A stretch of 21,752 nt of DNA from a virus. Each line of letters opens with the position of its first letter. Position 1 is the first letter of the stretch. Both the position numbers and the translations under genes were made by a program. The stretch lies in the IMG/VR virus record IMGVR_UViG_3300009085_000093, positions 1 through 21,752 of that record. One strand, 5' to 3'. The notes under the pieces were generated by a model. It saw nothing but the letters and a program-made list of their open reading frames with translations, was not told the origin of the DNA and made no database searches. This document shows positions 13,271-21,269 of the stretch, piece by piece.

Positions 13271-13866
13271 CCATGACCCTCCAGGAGTTCGGCGCCCGGC
13301 TGGACCGGCTGGGCAGCGGGGGCCTCGCCGAGGCCATCCGGCCGGTCCTCATCCGTGGGTCCATCCTCGTCCGCGAGTGGGGGACGGCTTCCCTCCAGGC
13401 TACCCATCGGACCCGGACTGGCCGACTACTCGCCTCCATCTCCGGAACGGTCGAGGTCCGGGACGGGTCGCCCGCCATCGTCGCCCGGGCCGGTGGTGCG
13501 GGCGGCCGGGGTACGGTCCGGTACGCCCGCCTCCAGGAGCAGGGCGGTGTCGTCGTCCCCGTCCACGCGAAGATGCTCCGGATCCCGCTCCCCGTGGCCC
13601 TCACGCCGGCCGGGGTCGTGCGGGATGGCCTCGGTGGGGGTCCGCTCCGGGTCATCGCCCCGGATCGGTTCTACTGTCGGCGCTCGAAGGCCGGGAACCT
13701 GCTGCTATTCGAGCGAGCCACCGGTATTCCGTGGTTCGTCCTCCGGTCATCCGTCACCATCCCCGCCCGCCCGTACCTGCGCCCGGCGGTCGAGCGGGTC
13801 GCCCGCGAGTACCTCCGGCCCGCGCTCTCGCAGGCGGTCGTCGGCGCGGTGCGGGGTGCGGCATGA
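13267..13866 (+). CDS. Head-tail joining/tail completion protein (HK97 gp10-like)
   Basis: This protein of about 199 residues is in the slot normally held by HK97 gp10-type neck proteins. Supporting patterns are an N-terminal helical region (LQEFGARLDRLGSGGLAEAI), TRTGRLLASI in the middle, and the C-terminal IPARPYLRPAVERVAREYLR. The last is close to the RPF/Y-LRPA motif of that family. It would act at the neck between connector and tail. GTG 13267 overlaps the previous stop as GTGA. ATG 13273 two codons later is also possible, and neither has a good ribosome binding site. The middle segment (about 90-160) is longer than in the smallest family members. Confidence 0.65.
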   Translation: MTMTLQEFGARLDRLGSGGLAEAIRPVLIRGSILVREWGTASLQATHRTRTGRLLASISGTVEVRDGSPAIVARAGGAGGRGTVRYARLQEQGGVVVPVHAKMLRIPLPVALTPAGVVRDGLGGGPLRVIAPDRFYCRRSKAGNLLLFERATGIPWFVLRSSVTIPARPYLRPAVERVAREYLRPALSQAVVGAVRGAA

Positions 13867-14336
13867 CCACGAACCTCAAGACCGTCCGCGAGGCCGTCCA
13901 GACCAAGCTGCTCGCCATCGGGTCGACCGGGTACTCGTTCCTCGACCTGCGGGCCGTGACCGTGCCCGACGGCGTCAAGGTCGGCCACTACTCCGAGCCG
14001 TGGGCGAGCGGGCAACAGGCCTGCCTGTGGCTCGTCAAGGCGGGCCGGAACCCCGGACCGACCCTCGTCGGCCAGAGCCAGGTGGCAACCTTCGGGCTGC
14101 TCATCTGGTTCCCGGTCGCGTCGGACGACCCGGAGATCCGCGAGGACGGCATCGAGGCGGCCTGGGTGGACCTGACCAAGCGGTTCCGGGCGCAGACGGA
14201 TCGCACGCTCGGGGGCATCGCGCTCGACACGGCGCTCGCGCTCGACGACCACCTCGGCGTGGACGCCACCCACGGCACGGAGCTGTGCGTGATCGCCGTG
14301 ACGGTGACCGTCACCTACCGGGAGGACCTCCCGTAA
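13863..14336 (+). CDS. Probable tail terminator protein
   Basis: This 157-residue protein starts in an ATGA overlap with the preceding gene. It has an alpha-beta pattern: an N-terminal helix (NLKTVREAVQTKLLAIG), strands around LWLVKAG and ATFGLLIWFP, a central helix (IEAAWVDLTKRFRAQ), and a last strand CVIAVTVTVTYRED. This matches the general plan of tail terminator proteins, which cap the tail tube and join it to the head. Function is assigned mainly from fold pattern and position between the neck protein and the tail tube. Its stop overlaps the next ATG by one base. Confidence 0.65.
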   Translation: MTTNLKTVREAVQTKLLAIGSTGYSFLDLRAVTVPDGVKVGHYSEPWASGQQACLWLVKAGRNPGPTLVGQSQVATFGLLIWFPVASDDPEIREDGIEAAWVDLTKRFRAQTDRTLGGIALDTALALDDHLGVDATHGTELCVIAVTVTVTYREDLP

Positions 14337-15118
14337 TGTGGCACTCCTCCTCCTGGCGCTTCCGGGCTCCGATCTCCGTGGACTTCTCGGCGTGGGCGAG
14401 CGGCGCCTCCGACATCCGGGTCACCCTGTCCGCGGCCTGGGACCTGTTCTGGGACAACGTGGCGAGCGACGGGAAGGACGTGCGAGTCACGACCGCCGAC
14501 GGCGCGACCCTCGTCGGCAAGATCTACCTCCAGACCTGGAACTACTCGACGAAGAGCTGCGTGCTCGACATCGAGCAGATCACGCCCTCCAAGGCGTGCC
14601 AGGCCCAGCTCTGGCTCTACTGGGGCAACTCGGCGGCGACCACGGTCTCGACCTCGTTCACCGCGGCGACTCCCGCCACAGGCCGGGTGGAGCTGCTCGC
14701 GCCGTCCTCGAAGTTCAGCCGGATCGGGAACGAGCGCCCGGGAAACGCCCGGACGCTCACCGCGCAGAGCATCACGGACGAGGAGAACCGGTACGTCTTC
14801 CTCGACCTCTCCGGGCTGCTCCGGCCGCTCTGCTCCATCGGGTCGGGCGCGCTCATCGGCGACGAGCTGTCCGAGGTCGTCTCGTCCGTCGTGGACGACC
14901 AGGACGCCGCCGTCGCCACAGCCGCTCCGATCACCTCGCTCCGATTCATCGGATGCGGCCGGGGCAAGGCGGCGATCGTCGCGGTCAAGGTCGACGGAAC
15001 GAAGCTGACGGACGGCAATAACTACGCCGTCCAGCTCTCGTGCCTGACCTCGCCGGGCGCCGAGACCTTCATCGCCCGGTCCACCCTCTACTGCCGCAAC
15101 GTGCGGCCCGCTGCGTAA
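14336..15118 (+). CDS. DUF2341-like protein in the tail gene cluster
   Basis: This 260-residue protein starts MWHSSSWRFRAPISVDFSAW and continues with WDLFWDNVASDGKDVRVTTA, VLDIEQITP and AQLWLYWGNSAATT. These resemble the DUF2341 pattern (Trp-Arg-pro-Ile-thr-Val, DGKDIRvT, WVKV-like strand, iyLYYGN). DUF2341 is often found with carbohydrate-binding or concanavalin-like modules. The rest (about 120-260) is probably beta-rich with no recognised motif. A surface adhesion or virion decoration role is a reasonable inference. Its position between the tail terminator and the tail tube gene is unusual for this type. GGAGG at 14321-14325 is the probable ribosome binding site, within a palindrome. Confidence 0.6.
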   Translation: MWHSSSWRFRAPISVDFSAWASGASDIRVTLSAAWDLFWDNVASDGKDVRVTTADGATLVGKIYLQTWNYSTKSCVLDIEQITPSKACQAQLWLYWGNSAATTVSTSFTAATPATGRVELLAPSSKFSRIGNERPGNARTLTAQSITDEENRYVFLDLSGLLRPLCSIGSGALIGDELSEVVSSVVDDQDAAVATAAPITSLRFIGCGRGKAAIVAVKVDGTKLTDGNNYAVQLSCLTSPGAETFIARSTLYCRNVRPAA

Positions 15119-15132
15119 GGAAAGAGGCTCCC

Positions 15133-16074
15133 ATGACCACCTACTACGGCACCGGCACCTGGCTCGGGTTCGGCGAGGAGTCGCCCTGGGGAACCGCGGT
15201 CGCCCGCACGACCTGGGACCAGGCCGTCTCGGCCGAGCTGCGCCGGACGCCCGAGATCATCCGGGTCCCGCACCTCATCGCCGACACGACCTCCATGATG
15301 TCGAAGGCCAAGCGGCTCATCAAGGAGGACGCCGGCGGGTCGTTCGAGATCCTCATGCGCTACCGGGGCCAGGGGCTCATCCTGAAGTCCATCTTCGGCA
15401 GCGTGACGGACGCCGGCGCGGGCCCGTACACCCACACCTTCAAGCTGGGCGACCCCCGGACGCCGACCGGTCTCACCATCGAGCAGATCATCGGCGACAG
15501 CGGGAACTCCGAGGTCTTCGCCGGCTGCGTGCCGACCAAGGCCACGATGACCTTCAACCCGAACGACTACGCCCGGCTGCGCCTGGACGTGCTCGCGAAG
15601 ACGGCGACGGCCCGGTCGAGCGCGGGCACACCGTCCGCCGGCGACGACGTGCCCATCCTCGGGTCGCACGTCGGGTCCTTCACCTGGAACTCGGTCGCCT
15701 ACGTCCTCCGGAACATGGAGATCACCATCGACCGGAAGTGGGCCCGGCGGGATCTGCTCGGCTCACTCTACACCGCCGAGCCGAAGCCGACCGACCTCGG
15801 GGACGTCCGCGTGCGCCTCACCCTGGACGCCGAGGCTGCCTTCTACACCGCGCTCGTTGCGGGCACCGAGGCGGACGGCACCTGCACGATCACCGACGCG
15901 ACCGACATCCTCGCGGTCACGCTCCACAACGCCTACGTCGCCAGCGTCTCCGAGCCCCTGTCCTCGCACGGGATCGTCTCGCAGACGGTCGAGCTCGTCG
16001 CGCAGTCGGACGGCACCGACGACGGCCTGCAGCTCGTCCTCACGAACCCGGACGCCCTCTACAGCACCCCGTAA
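15133..16074 (+). CDS. Major tail (tail tube) protein
   Basis: This 313-residue protein begins MTTYYGTGTWLGFGEESPWG, then TAVARTTWDQ. That is the characteristic start of siphophage tail tube proteins of the GxGEE-type, followed by a conserved GGSFEILMRYRGQGLILKSI block and FAGCVPTKATMTFNPNDYAR. The second half contains strand-rich segments ending SQTVELVAQSDGTDDGLQLV. It would polymerise in hexameric rings around the tape measure protein to form the tail tube. The ATG at 15133 follows AAAGAGG. The next gene (tail chaperone) follows by 10 bases with a strong ribosome binding site. An upstream in-frame start at 15040 is rejected because it overlaps the previous gene without a ribosome binding site. 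Confidence 0.88.
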   Translation: MTTYYGTGTWLGFGEESPWGTAVARTTWDQAVSAELRRTPEIIRVPHLIADTTSMMSKAKRLIKEDAGGSFEILMRYRGQGLILKSIFGSVTDAGAGPYTHTFKLGDPRTPTGLTIEQIIGDSGNSEVFAGCVPTKATMTFNPNDYARLRLDVLAKTATARSSAGTPSAGDDVPILGSHVGSFTWNSVAYVLRNMEITIDRKWARRDLLGSLYTAEPKPTDLGDVRVRLTLDAEAAFYTALVAGTEADGTCTITDATDILAVTLHNAYVASVSEPLSSHGIVSQTVELVAQSDGTDDGLQLVLTNPDALYSTP

Positions 16075-16084
16075 GGAGGCCACC

Positions 16085-16603
16085 GTGGGCCGAATCGCCA
16101 GCGCACTCACAGAGACCGCCTACCGCGAGGTGGAGCAGGAGGGGGTCGTCTGGCGGCTCCGGCTGCTCGACCCCGCGCTCGCCGTCGAGGCCAGGGCCCT
16201 ACTCGTCATGGTCCGGGAGGTCCTGCCCGACACGCCGGCCCTGCCGGAGGGCGTAGAGCCCCGTCCGGACGTCCAGCGGGCACCGGGACTCGTCGAGGAG
16301 GCGAAGGCCGCCGAGCACCTCGCCCGCATCCTCGGGGCGTGCGTGGTGGGCGCACGGCTCGCGGACGAGACGGAGTGGGAGCAGATCCGGATCGTGCGGA
16401 CGCTCGAGGAGCAGGACCGGGACGCGAAGCCGCCTCGGGTCTGGTACGGCACGCTGTCCGTGGACCTCCGGGCGCTCCTGTTCGCCGAGGCCGTCGCTCA
16501 CATCGTGGAGGCTCGCGGGGCGCTCCGTCCCTTTCGTCGGCCAGCCCCGGACCCTCTTCCTCCTGGACAAGCTGGCGAAGAGGTACGGCGTGCTTCCCCA
16601 TGA
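16085..16603 (+). CDS. Tail assembly chaperone, short product (lambda gpG-like)
   Basis: This 172-residue protein starts at GTG 16085, six bases after AAGGAGG. It is mostly helical and charged (EVEQEGVVWRLRLLDPALAV, LLFAEAVAHIVEARGALRPF). It lies between the tail tube and tape measure genes, where siphophages encode a chaperone made in two lengths by ribosomal frameshifting. The last 20 residues (RRPAPDPLPPGQAGEEVRRA) look non-conserved, as expected for the part after the slip site. A second frame, open to 16748, encodes the extension. The short form would coat the tape measure protein during tail assembly. Confidence 0.8.
   Translation: MGRIASALTETAYREVEQEGVVWRLRLLDPALAVEARALLVMVREVLPDTPALPEGVEPRPDVQRAPGLVEEAKAAEHLARILGACVVGARLADETEWEQIRIVRTLEEQDRDAKPPRVWYGTLSVDLRALLFAEAVAHIVEARGALRPFRRPAPDPLPPGQAGEEVRRASP
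16529..16535 (+). promoter_or_regulatory. Candidate ribosomal frameshift site
   Basis: CCCTTTC is read as CCC TTT C in the gpG-like frame. A +1 slip at either CCC or TTT gives the same protein junction, RP-F-VGQPRT. The new frame is +1 (or -2) relative to the first. The exact slip site is inferred from where coding character switches frame. Confidence 0.5.
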
Positions 16604-16748
16604 GCTGCTCCCCGACCTGCCCGCGTGCGGGGGCTGGGTAGCCTTCGCCCTCGCGGCGGCGTGCTGGGAGCAGGCGGACGAGGAGGCGGCGAACCGGATC
16701 CGAGGGATCAAGGGCGGCGTGCTCCCCGTCGTCGTGATGGGAGGGTGA
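16533..16748 (+). CDS. Frameshifted extension of the tail assembly chaperone (gpT-like)
   Basis: This frame encodes FVGQPRTLFLLDKLAKRYG, then VLPHELLPDLPACGGWVAFA, a Trp-Glu-Gln helix and an end of VLPVVVMGG. It looks fully coding (a helix with LLDKLAKRYG, a conserved Trp) and reaches to five bases before the tape measure start. It has no strong start of its own, only an internal GTG at 16590 that would lose the first part. Fused to the upstream product it would give a protein of about 220 residues, like lambda gpGT, which links the chaperone to the tail tube subunit during assembly. Confidence 0.65.
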   Translation, partial: FVGQPRTLFLLDKLAKRYGVLPHELLPDLPACGGWVAFALAAACWEQADEEAANRIRGIKGGVLPVVVMGG

Positions 16749-16752
16749 CGAG

Positions 16753-18393
16753 ATGAGCGACGTCCTCGAGGTCATCCTCCGGGTGCAGGACGGTGCAAGC
16801 GCCCCCCTACGGGCAGCCGGAGCCGCTGCGGCACAGGCGGCTCCCCAGGTCGCCGGCCTGCAGGCCGGGATGGGCGGGCTCTCCCGGGCGTCCGGGGACA
16901 CGGGGAAGCAACTCCTCGCCCTCAAGATGACCCTGTCCGAACGGCTCGCCCCGGCTCTGATGATGATCTCGCCCGAGCTCGGCACGGCCACGGCGGGGCT
17001 CGGCCGGTTCGCATCGATGGCCTCGCTCGTCGGCGGGGCCGGTGGGGGCATCCTGCTCCCCGTCGCGGCGGCCGTCATGGCACTCGGGGCGGCGTACAAG
17101 TACCTCGCAGGCGAGGCGAAGAAGGCCGAGGACGCACAGAAGAAGGCGGCAGACCAGGCGCAGAGGATGCAGGAAACCGCCCTGACCCGCTCTCGCAAGG
17201 TCGGACTTGCGGGGCTCCGCGCCCAGGTTGCCGAGGGGGAGCTGCCGCAGTCGGCGCTTGACGCCTACCTCGCCCGGATGCAGTCCGAGGCGGACTATGC
17301 GGACGACATCGCCTTCGCCAACGAGCGGCTCGCCAAGGCCCGACGCGACCTCACCCAGGCGACCCAGGAACTTACCGCCGCCGAGGGTGGGGGGGTGACG
17401 GGCGCGGCTTATGCCGAGGTCCAGGCCCGAGTAAACCACCTGACGGAAACGGTCGCCGCGGAGGAGGTCGCCTTCCGGGCGTTGTCCGAGCGGATCGACG
17501 ACCACGCCGCCAACCTCTACTCCGCATCCCAGAAGACGACCGAAGCGACCAAGGAGACCAAGGGGTTCGCCGCAGCGGCCCGGGAGGCTACTGTCGCCGT
17601 CGAGGAGTTCGTCGGGCCGATCAAGGATTGGGACGATGCGGTCGTCGAGCTGGAGCTGGACTCGGCCCGGGCTGCGGACGGCATCGCCGAGCTCGTGGGC
17701 CAGTGGGAACGGCTGCGGGACAAGGGCCTCTCCCTCGGCCAGGCGGCGGTCGGCGGGAACGTGGCGGCCATCGGCTCTCTCCTCGGCGGGGGCCTCGTCG
17801 GCGGCGGCATGGACATCCTCGGGAGCCTGGGGGAGCAGGGGGCGGCTGGGGTCGGCGAGGGGCTGAAGATCTCGTCCAAGTCCATCATCGAGGGGCTGAA
17901 GGAGCTGCCGAAGCTCATCGGCGAGGTGCTCCCCGACCTCGTGGGCGGCATCATGGAGGGGCTCATCGCGGCGATCCCGGTGCTCCTCGAGCAGCTGCCG
18001 ACCGCCCTTCTGGAGCTCGGGTACTACCTCGTGATGGAGCTGCCGCGGGCCATCGCGGAGGCGATCAAGGAGCAGGGCGAGAAGGGGGTCAGGCGAGGCG
18101 CCGGAGCCATTTCCGACCTGTTCGGGGATTCCGGGCTGTTCAGCAGCGTGGCCGATGCGATCTCCAAGGGCGGCTCCTACGCCGAGGGCACGCCCTTCGT
18201 GTCCCGCACCCAGCTCGCCATCGTCCACCAGGGCGAGGAGATCGTCGGCGAGGGGGGCCGGTCCACCCGCGGCGGGCGCATGGGCGGCGGGGTCACCAAC
18301 TACATCACCGGCTACGTCGGCCCCGAGGCGCTCGCCGAGCTCGACCGCCAGATGCGGGCCTATGCCGGACTCGGCCTGACGTGGGGGACCTGA
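16753..18393 (+). CDS. Tape measure protein
   Basis: This 546-residue protein sets tail length. Residues 1-90 are Ala/Gly-rich with amphipathic helices. A hydrophobic segment at about 97-118 (GILLPVAAAVMALGAAYKYL) precedes a charged coiled-coil region to about 250 (KKAEDAQKKAADQAQRMQE). A second hydrophobic helical region lies near 395-432 (MEGLIAAIPVLLEQLPTALL). The C-terminus carries EGTPFVSRTQLAIVHQGEEI, a motif seen at the ends of many tape measure proteins. Using the general rule of about 1.5 angstroms per residue, the tail would be near 80 nm. GGGAGGG lies upstream of the ATG. The hydrophobic stretches fit membrane insertion at DNA injection. Confidence 0.88.
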   Translation: MSDVLEVILRVQDGASAPLRAAGAAAAQAAPQVAGLQAGMGGLSRASGDTGKQLLALKMTLSERLAPALMMISPELGTATAGLGRFASMASLVGGAGGGILLPVAAAVMALGAAYKYLAGEAKKAEDAQKKAADQAQRMQETALTRSRKVGLAGLRAQVAEGELPQSALDAYLARMQSEADYADDIAFANERLAKARRDLTQATQELTAAEGGGVTGAAYAEVQARVNHLTETVAAEEVAFRALSERIDDHAANLYSASQKTTEATKETKGFAAAAREATVAVEEFVGPIKDWDDAVVELELDSARAADGIAELVGQWERLRDKGLSLGQAAVGGNVAAIGSLLGGGLVGGGMDILGSLGEQGAAGVGEGLKISSKSIIEGLKELPKLIGEVLPDLVGGIMEGLIAAIPVLLEQLPTALLELGYYLVMELPRAIAEAIKEQGEKGVRRGAGAISDLFGDSGLFSSVADAISKGGSYAEGTPFVSRTQLAIVHQGEEIVGEGGRSTRGGRMGGGVTNYITGYVGPEALAELDRQMRAYAGLGLTWGT

Positions 18394-18396
18394 CCG

Positions 18397-19254
18397 ATGG
18401 GCTCCCCGACGTTCTATTGGTACCCGGACGGCGGCACGATTGCGGCGTCGAGGGAGGACACCTCGCTCGGCGAGACCCTCACCAGCCTGGAGGAGTGGCA
18501 CGTCGTCGAGCGGGAGGATGCGGTCGGGCTGTCGGGCCGGCAGGGCTGCACGGTCGTCGGGATGCCCCGGACGGCCGTTCGGCTGACCCTGGAGCGGTTC
18601 ACGGACGCCTCGGTCGCCCGCCAGCTCTACGCCCTGGAATCCCACCTGGCGCGCGGGGGCATGTGCGGGTTCGCCGCAGACGCTGACGACGGCTGGTGCG
18701 GGTACGCCGAGAACACCCTCGACCGGGGCGACACCATCATTCAGACCACCGGGAACCTCTGGTACTTCGGTGGGTCGCTCGCGGCGTCGGACCAGCTCGT
18801 CGTGCAGGGCATGGGGCCGGAGGGCAACCGGGAGATCACCACGATCCAGTCGGTCTCCGGCGACCTCATCACCCTGTCCTCCGCGCTCAAGTTCACCTAC
18901 GCCGACCAGGTCGTCATGGTCAGGGCCCGGGACTGCTGGCCCGTCCTCTACTGGCCCGCCTCCCGGCAGGGCTCGCCGGCCCTGTCCACGGTGCGCCGGA
19001 TGCACTGGACCCTGGACCTGACCCTCGAGGAGGACCTCGCGGTCGCGGCGGTGCTCGCCTCGGACGACTCCTCGCAGCTGCTTGGCACGACGACCAACCT
19101 CCGAGGCGTGCCGGTCGGCTCGGTCTCGACCAGCATCCTGAGCGGTGCGACGGTCGGCCCGGCCATCGGGGGCCAGTCGGATCTCGCCGTCTCGCCCGTC
19201 GCCTACGCCGGGAACCTCGCCTCCTCCTACGCCGTCAGATTCGGGAGGCGGTAG
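18397..19254 (+). CDS. Distal tail/minor tail protein
   Basis: This 285-residue protein starts three bases after the tape measure stop. The sequence is beta-rich, with Trp/Tyr-rich strands (MGSPTFYWYPDGGTIAASRE, GNLWYFGGSLAASDQLVVQG, CWPVLYWPASRQG) and few charged helices. The middle (about 65-95) is a short helical region, FTDASVARQLYALESHL. In siphophages the gene after the tape measure usually encodes the distal tail protein ring at the tail tip, and this fits by position and composition. No specific Dit motif was recognised, so the assignment rests on context. Confidence 0.6.
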   Translation: MGSPTFYWYPDGGTIAASREDTSLGETLTSLEEWHVVEREDAVGLSGRQGCTVVGMPRTAVRLTLERFTDASVARQLYALESHLARGGMCGFAADADDGWCGYAENTLDRGDTIIQTTGNLWYFGGSLAASDQLVVQGMGPEGNREITTIQSVSGDLITLSSALKFTYADQVVMVRARDCWPVLYWPASRQGSPALSTVRRMHWTLDLTLEEDLAVAAVLASDDSSQLLGTTTNLRGVPVGSVSTSILSGATVGPAIGGQSDLAVSPVAYAGNLASSYAVRFGRR

Positions 19255-19256
19255 CG

Positions 19257-20747
19257 ATGGCCTGGTCCAGCGCCTTCCTCGCGGCCCTGGGGAGCCGGCA
19301 CTACCGGCCGACCTTCCTGCTCGAGGTCGTCGGGTCGCCGGTCGCCGGCCAGGCGGACGCCTTCGCCTCCCACCCGTCGCTCGGTCCGGATGCGCTGGCG
19401 GGCCTGCCTCGGGTGGGGGGCTCCTCCATCGTCCCGATCTCCTGGCGGCCCGCCTACGGGACCTGGTCCGTCACGGTCCAGGGTGGCGCCATCGCCCGGG
19501 CCGTCGCCCTCCTGCCGCGCGGGGCCGTGGTCCGGCTGCTCATGGGCGCGGCCGGGCTCGACCGGGCGTCGATGGAGCCGGTCGCCCTGGGGATCGTCAG
19601 GAAGCTGTCGGGCACGCCCGGAGCCGTCACCGTTGAGTGCGGGGACCTCCTCTCCGGGCTGACCTGCCGGTGGTCGACCACGGTGTCCACCGGGGACCTG
19701 TTCTACGCGGTCGCGACCTCCACGACCGTCGCCAGCGACTACACGGCCGGCAACTCGACCCTCGTGCTCACCGACGCCTCCGTGCTCCAGAGGCGGTCGG
19801 GCGGCACCGGGGCGGTCTACGTCGAACCTACGGTCGGCGATCCGTTCTACCTGACGTACACGGGCGTCTCGACGAACACGCTCACCGGCGTCTCCTCGAC
19901 GGGAGCGTTCGGCTCTACCGCGGTCAACGCGGCGGCCTCCTCGACCGTCCGAAACGCGGCGTACCTGTACGGGCATCCGTGCGACATCGTGCGGCACGTC
20001 CTGCTCTCGGGCTCCGGGACGACCGACTACGACGTGCTCCCCGATTCCTGGGGCTTCGCCATCCCCGAGGACCTGGTGGACATCGAGGACATCGAGGACT
20101 GGAAGGACCGGCTCGCGGTCTCCTCCGGCACCTACTCCTGGGACCTGGTGACCACCGCGAAGCAGCCGACGGGCCTGTCCTGGCTTCAGACCTACCTCTC
20201 GAACGCGGGCATCTGGCTCGCCTGCAGGCAGGGCCGGATCACGGTCCGGTCGGCGCTGGACATCTCCTCCACGCGCGACATGGAGGAGACGATCACCGAG
20301 GACGACGTCGCCGGCGCCTGGTCGTGGGAGTGGCCCGACCCGCAGATCGCCTTGGAGTACCGCAAGGTCCGGGTCCAGGCGGGGTCGACCACCTACGACA
20401 TCGCCGGCGCGAGCCTGGAGACCCTGCCAGCCCAGGACTGGGCCACCTACGACCTCTCCGACCAGGTCTTCGACAACGAGACCGCCACCTGCACGGAGAC
20501 GTGCCGCAGGCTGGCCCCGTGGGCAACCAAGCTGCCCGAGGTCGTCACCCTGCCGTGCCGGGGCTGGCGGCTCGCGGGCCTCTGCCCGGGCGATCCCGTC
20601 CGGCTCGACCTGCCCCGGCTCGCCGGGCAGCTCACCGGCCGGTCCACCTCTTACGACTCGTGGCCTGCCACGGTCGTTTCCGTGTCCCCCGACTTCTCCC
20701 GCCACCAGACCACTCTCCGGGTGTGGCCGGACCGGGAGTCCCTCTAA
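19257..20747 (+). CDS. Tail tip/hub-like minor tail protein
   Basis: This 496-residue protein starts at ATG 19257, with GGGAGG 10 bases upstream. It is beta-rich throughout: SWRPAYGTWSVTVQGGAIAR, VRLLMGAAGLDRASMEPVAL, an Ala/Ser/Thr-rich stretch near 155-235, and a helix-containing region (EDLVDIEDIEDWKDRLAV). A C-terminal half follows with WLACRQGRITVRSAL and repeated beta strands. Several Cys residues occur at 420-450 (CTETCRRL, LPCRGW, GLCPG). Size and position (second gene after the tape measure) fit a hub or tail-associated protein at the tip. No lysozyme or peptidase motif was found. The exact role is not certain. Confidence 0.6.
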   Translation: MAWSSAFLAALGSRHYRPTFLLEVVGSPVAGQADAFASHPSLGPDALAGLPRVGGSSIVPISWRPAYGTWSVTVQGGAIARAVALLPRGAVVRLLMGAAGLDRASMEPVALGIVRKLSGTPGAVTVECGDLLSGLTCRWSTTVSTGDLFYAVATSTTVASDYTAGNSTLVLTDASVLQRRSGGTGAVYVEPTVGDPFYLTYTGVSTNTLTGVSSTGAFGSTAVNAAASSTVRNAAYLYGHPCDIVRHVLLSGSGTTDYDVLPDSWGFAIPEDLVDIEDIEDWKDRLAVSSGTYSWDLVTTAKQPTGLSWLQTYLSNAGIWLACRQGRITVRSALDISSTRDMEETITEDDVAGAWSWEWPDPQIALEYRKVRVQAGSTTYDIAGASLETLPAQDWATYDLSDQVFDNETATCTETCRRLAPWATKLPEVVTLPCRGWRLAGLCPGDPVRLDLPRLAGQLTGRSTSYDSWPATVVSVSPDFSRHQTTLRVWPDRESL

Positions 20748-20766
20748 CCCGGACGGAGATTCCAAC

Positions 20767-21252
20767 ATGGCCGACTTCATCTTCAACGTCGCGAAGGGCC
20801 GCCTGAACGAGTTCGCCAACCGGGTCAACTCGAACGACCCCTCCGGGAGCGTGCTGCGCGTCCGGCTCTACAAGGTCTTCAGCGGGTCGCAGGACGACTA
20901 CGATAACTGCACCTCGCTCGGCACCTCGACGACCGGCGTGGAGGACATCGCCACCACCACCATCGCCGACTTCACCAACTACGCCGACAAGACCCTCACG
21001 GACAGCGACGTCGGCGCGCTCACCCAGAACGACACCGCCGAGACGCTGTCCTTCGACATCTCGGACATCGTCTGGTCCTCCGCCGGCGGTGCGTCGAATA
21101 ACACGCTCGCCAAGCTGGTGTTCTACTACGACTCGACCGGGTCCGACGGCGACGCCTGCATCCCGCTCGCCGCCTATGACTTCGTGATCACCACGAACGG
21201 CTCCGACCTCCAGGCGACCATCAACGCCTCGGGGCTGTGGACGGCCTCGTAG
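20767..21252 (+). CDS. Small tail-associated structural protein
   Basis: This 161-residue protein begins MADFIFNVAKGRLNEFANRV, then NSNDPSGSVLRVRLYK, and has the block FTNYADKTLTDSDVGALTQN plus AGGASNNTLAKLVFYYDSTG. This is a family seen in the tail gene clusters of several actinobacterial phages and metagenomic siphophages; that is recalled from knowledge and not checked here. The sequence is acidic, Asp/Ser/Thr-rich and probably beta-sandwich. CGGAGA lies before the ATG. Its place after the tip protein suggests a minor virion component, perhaps a fibre or tail-tip accessory. The molecular function is unknown. Confidence 0.65.
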   Translation: MADFIFNVAKGRLNEFANRVNSNDPSGSVLRVRLYKVFSGSQDDYDNCTSLGTSTTGVEDIATTTIADFTNYADKTLTDSDVGALTQNDTAETLSFDISDIVWSSAGGASNNTLAKLVFYYDSTGSDGDACIPLAAYDFVITTNGSDLQATINASGLWTAS

Positions 21253-21269
21253 CCGGGAGGGGTGACCCC

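Noticed and set aside
16590-16748. Separate gene starting at GTG 16590
   Set aside because: The coding-like sequence in this frame begins well before this GTG (FVGQPRTLFLLDKL), and no ribosome binding site precedes it. A frameshift fusion fits better.
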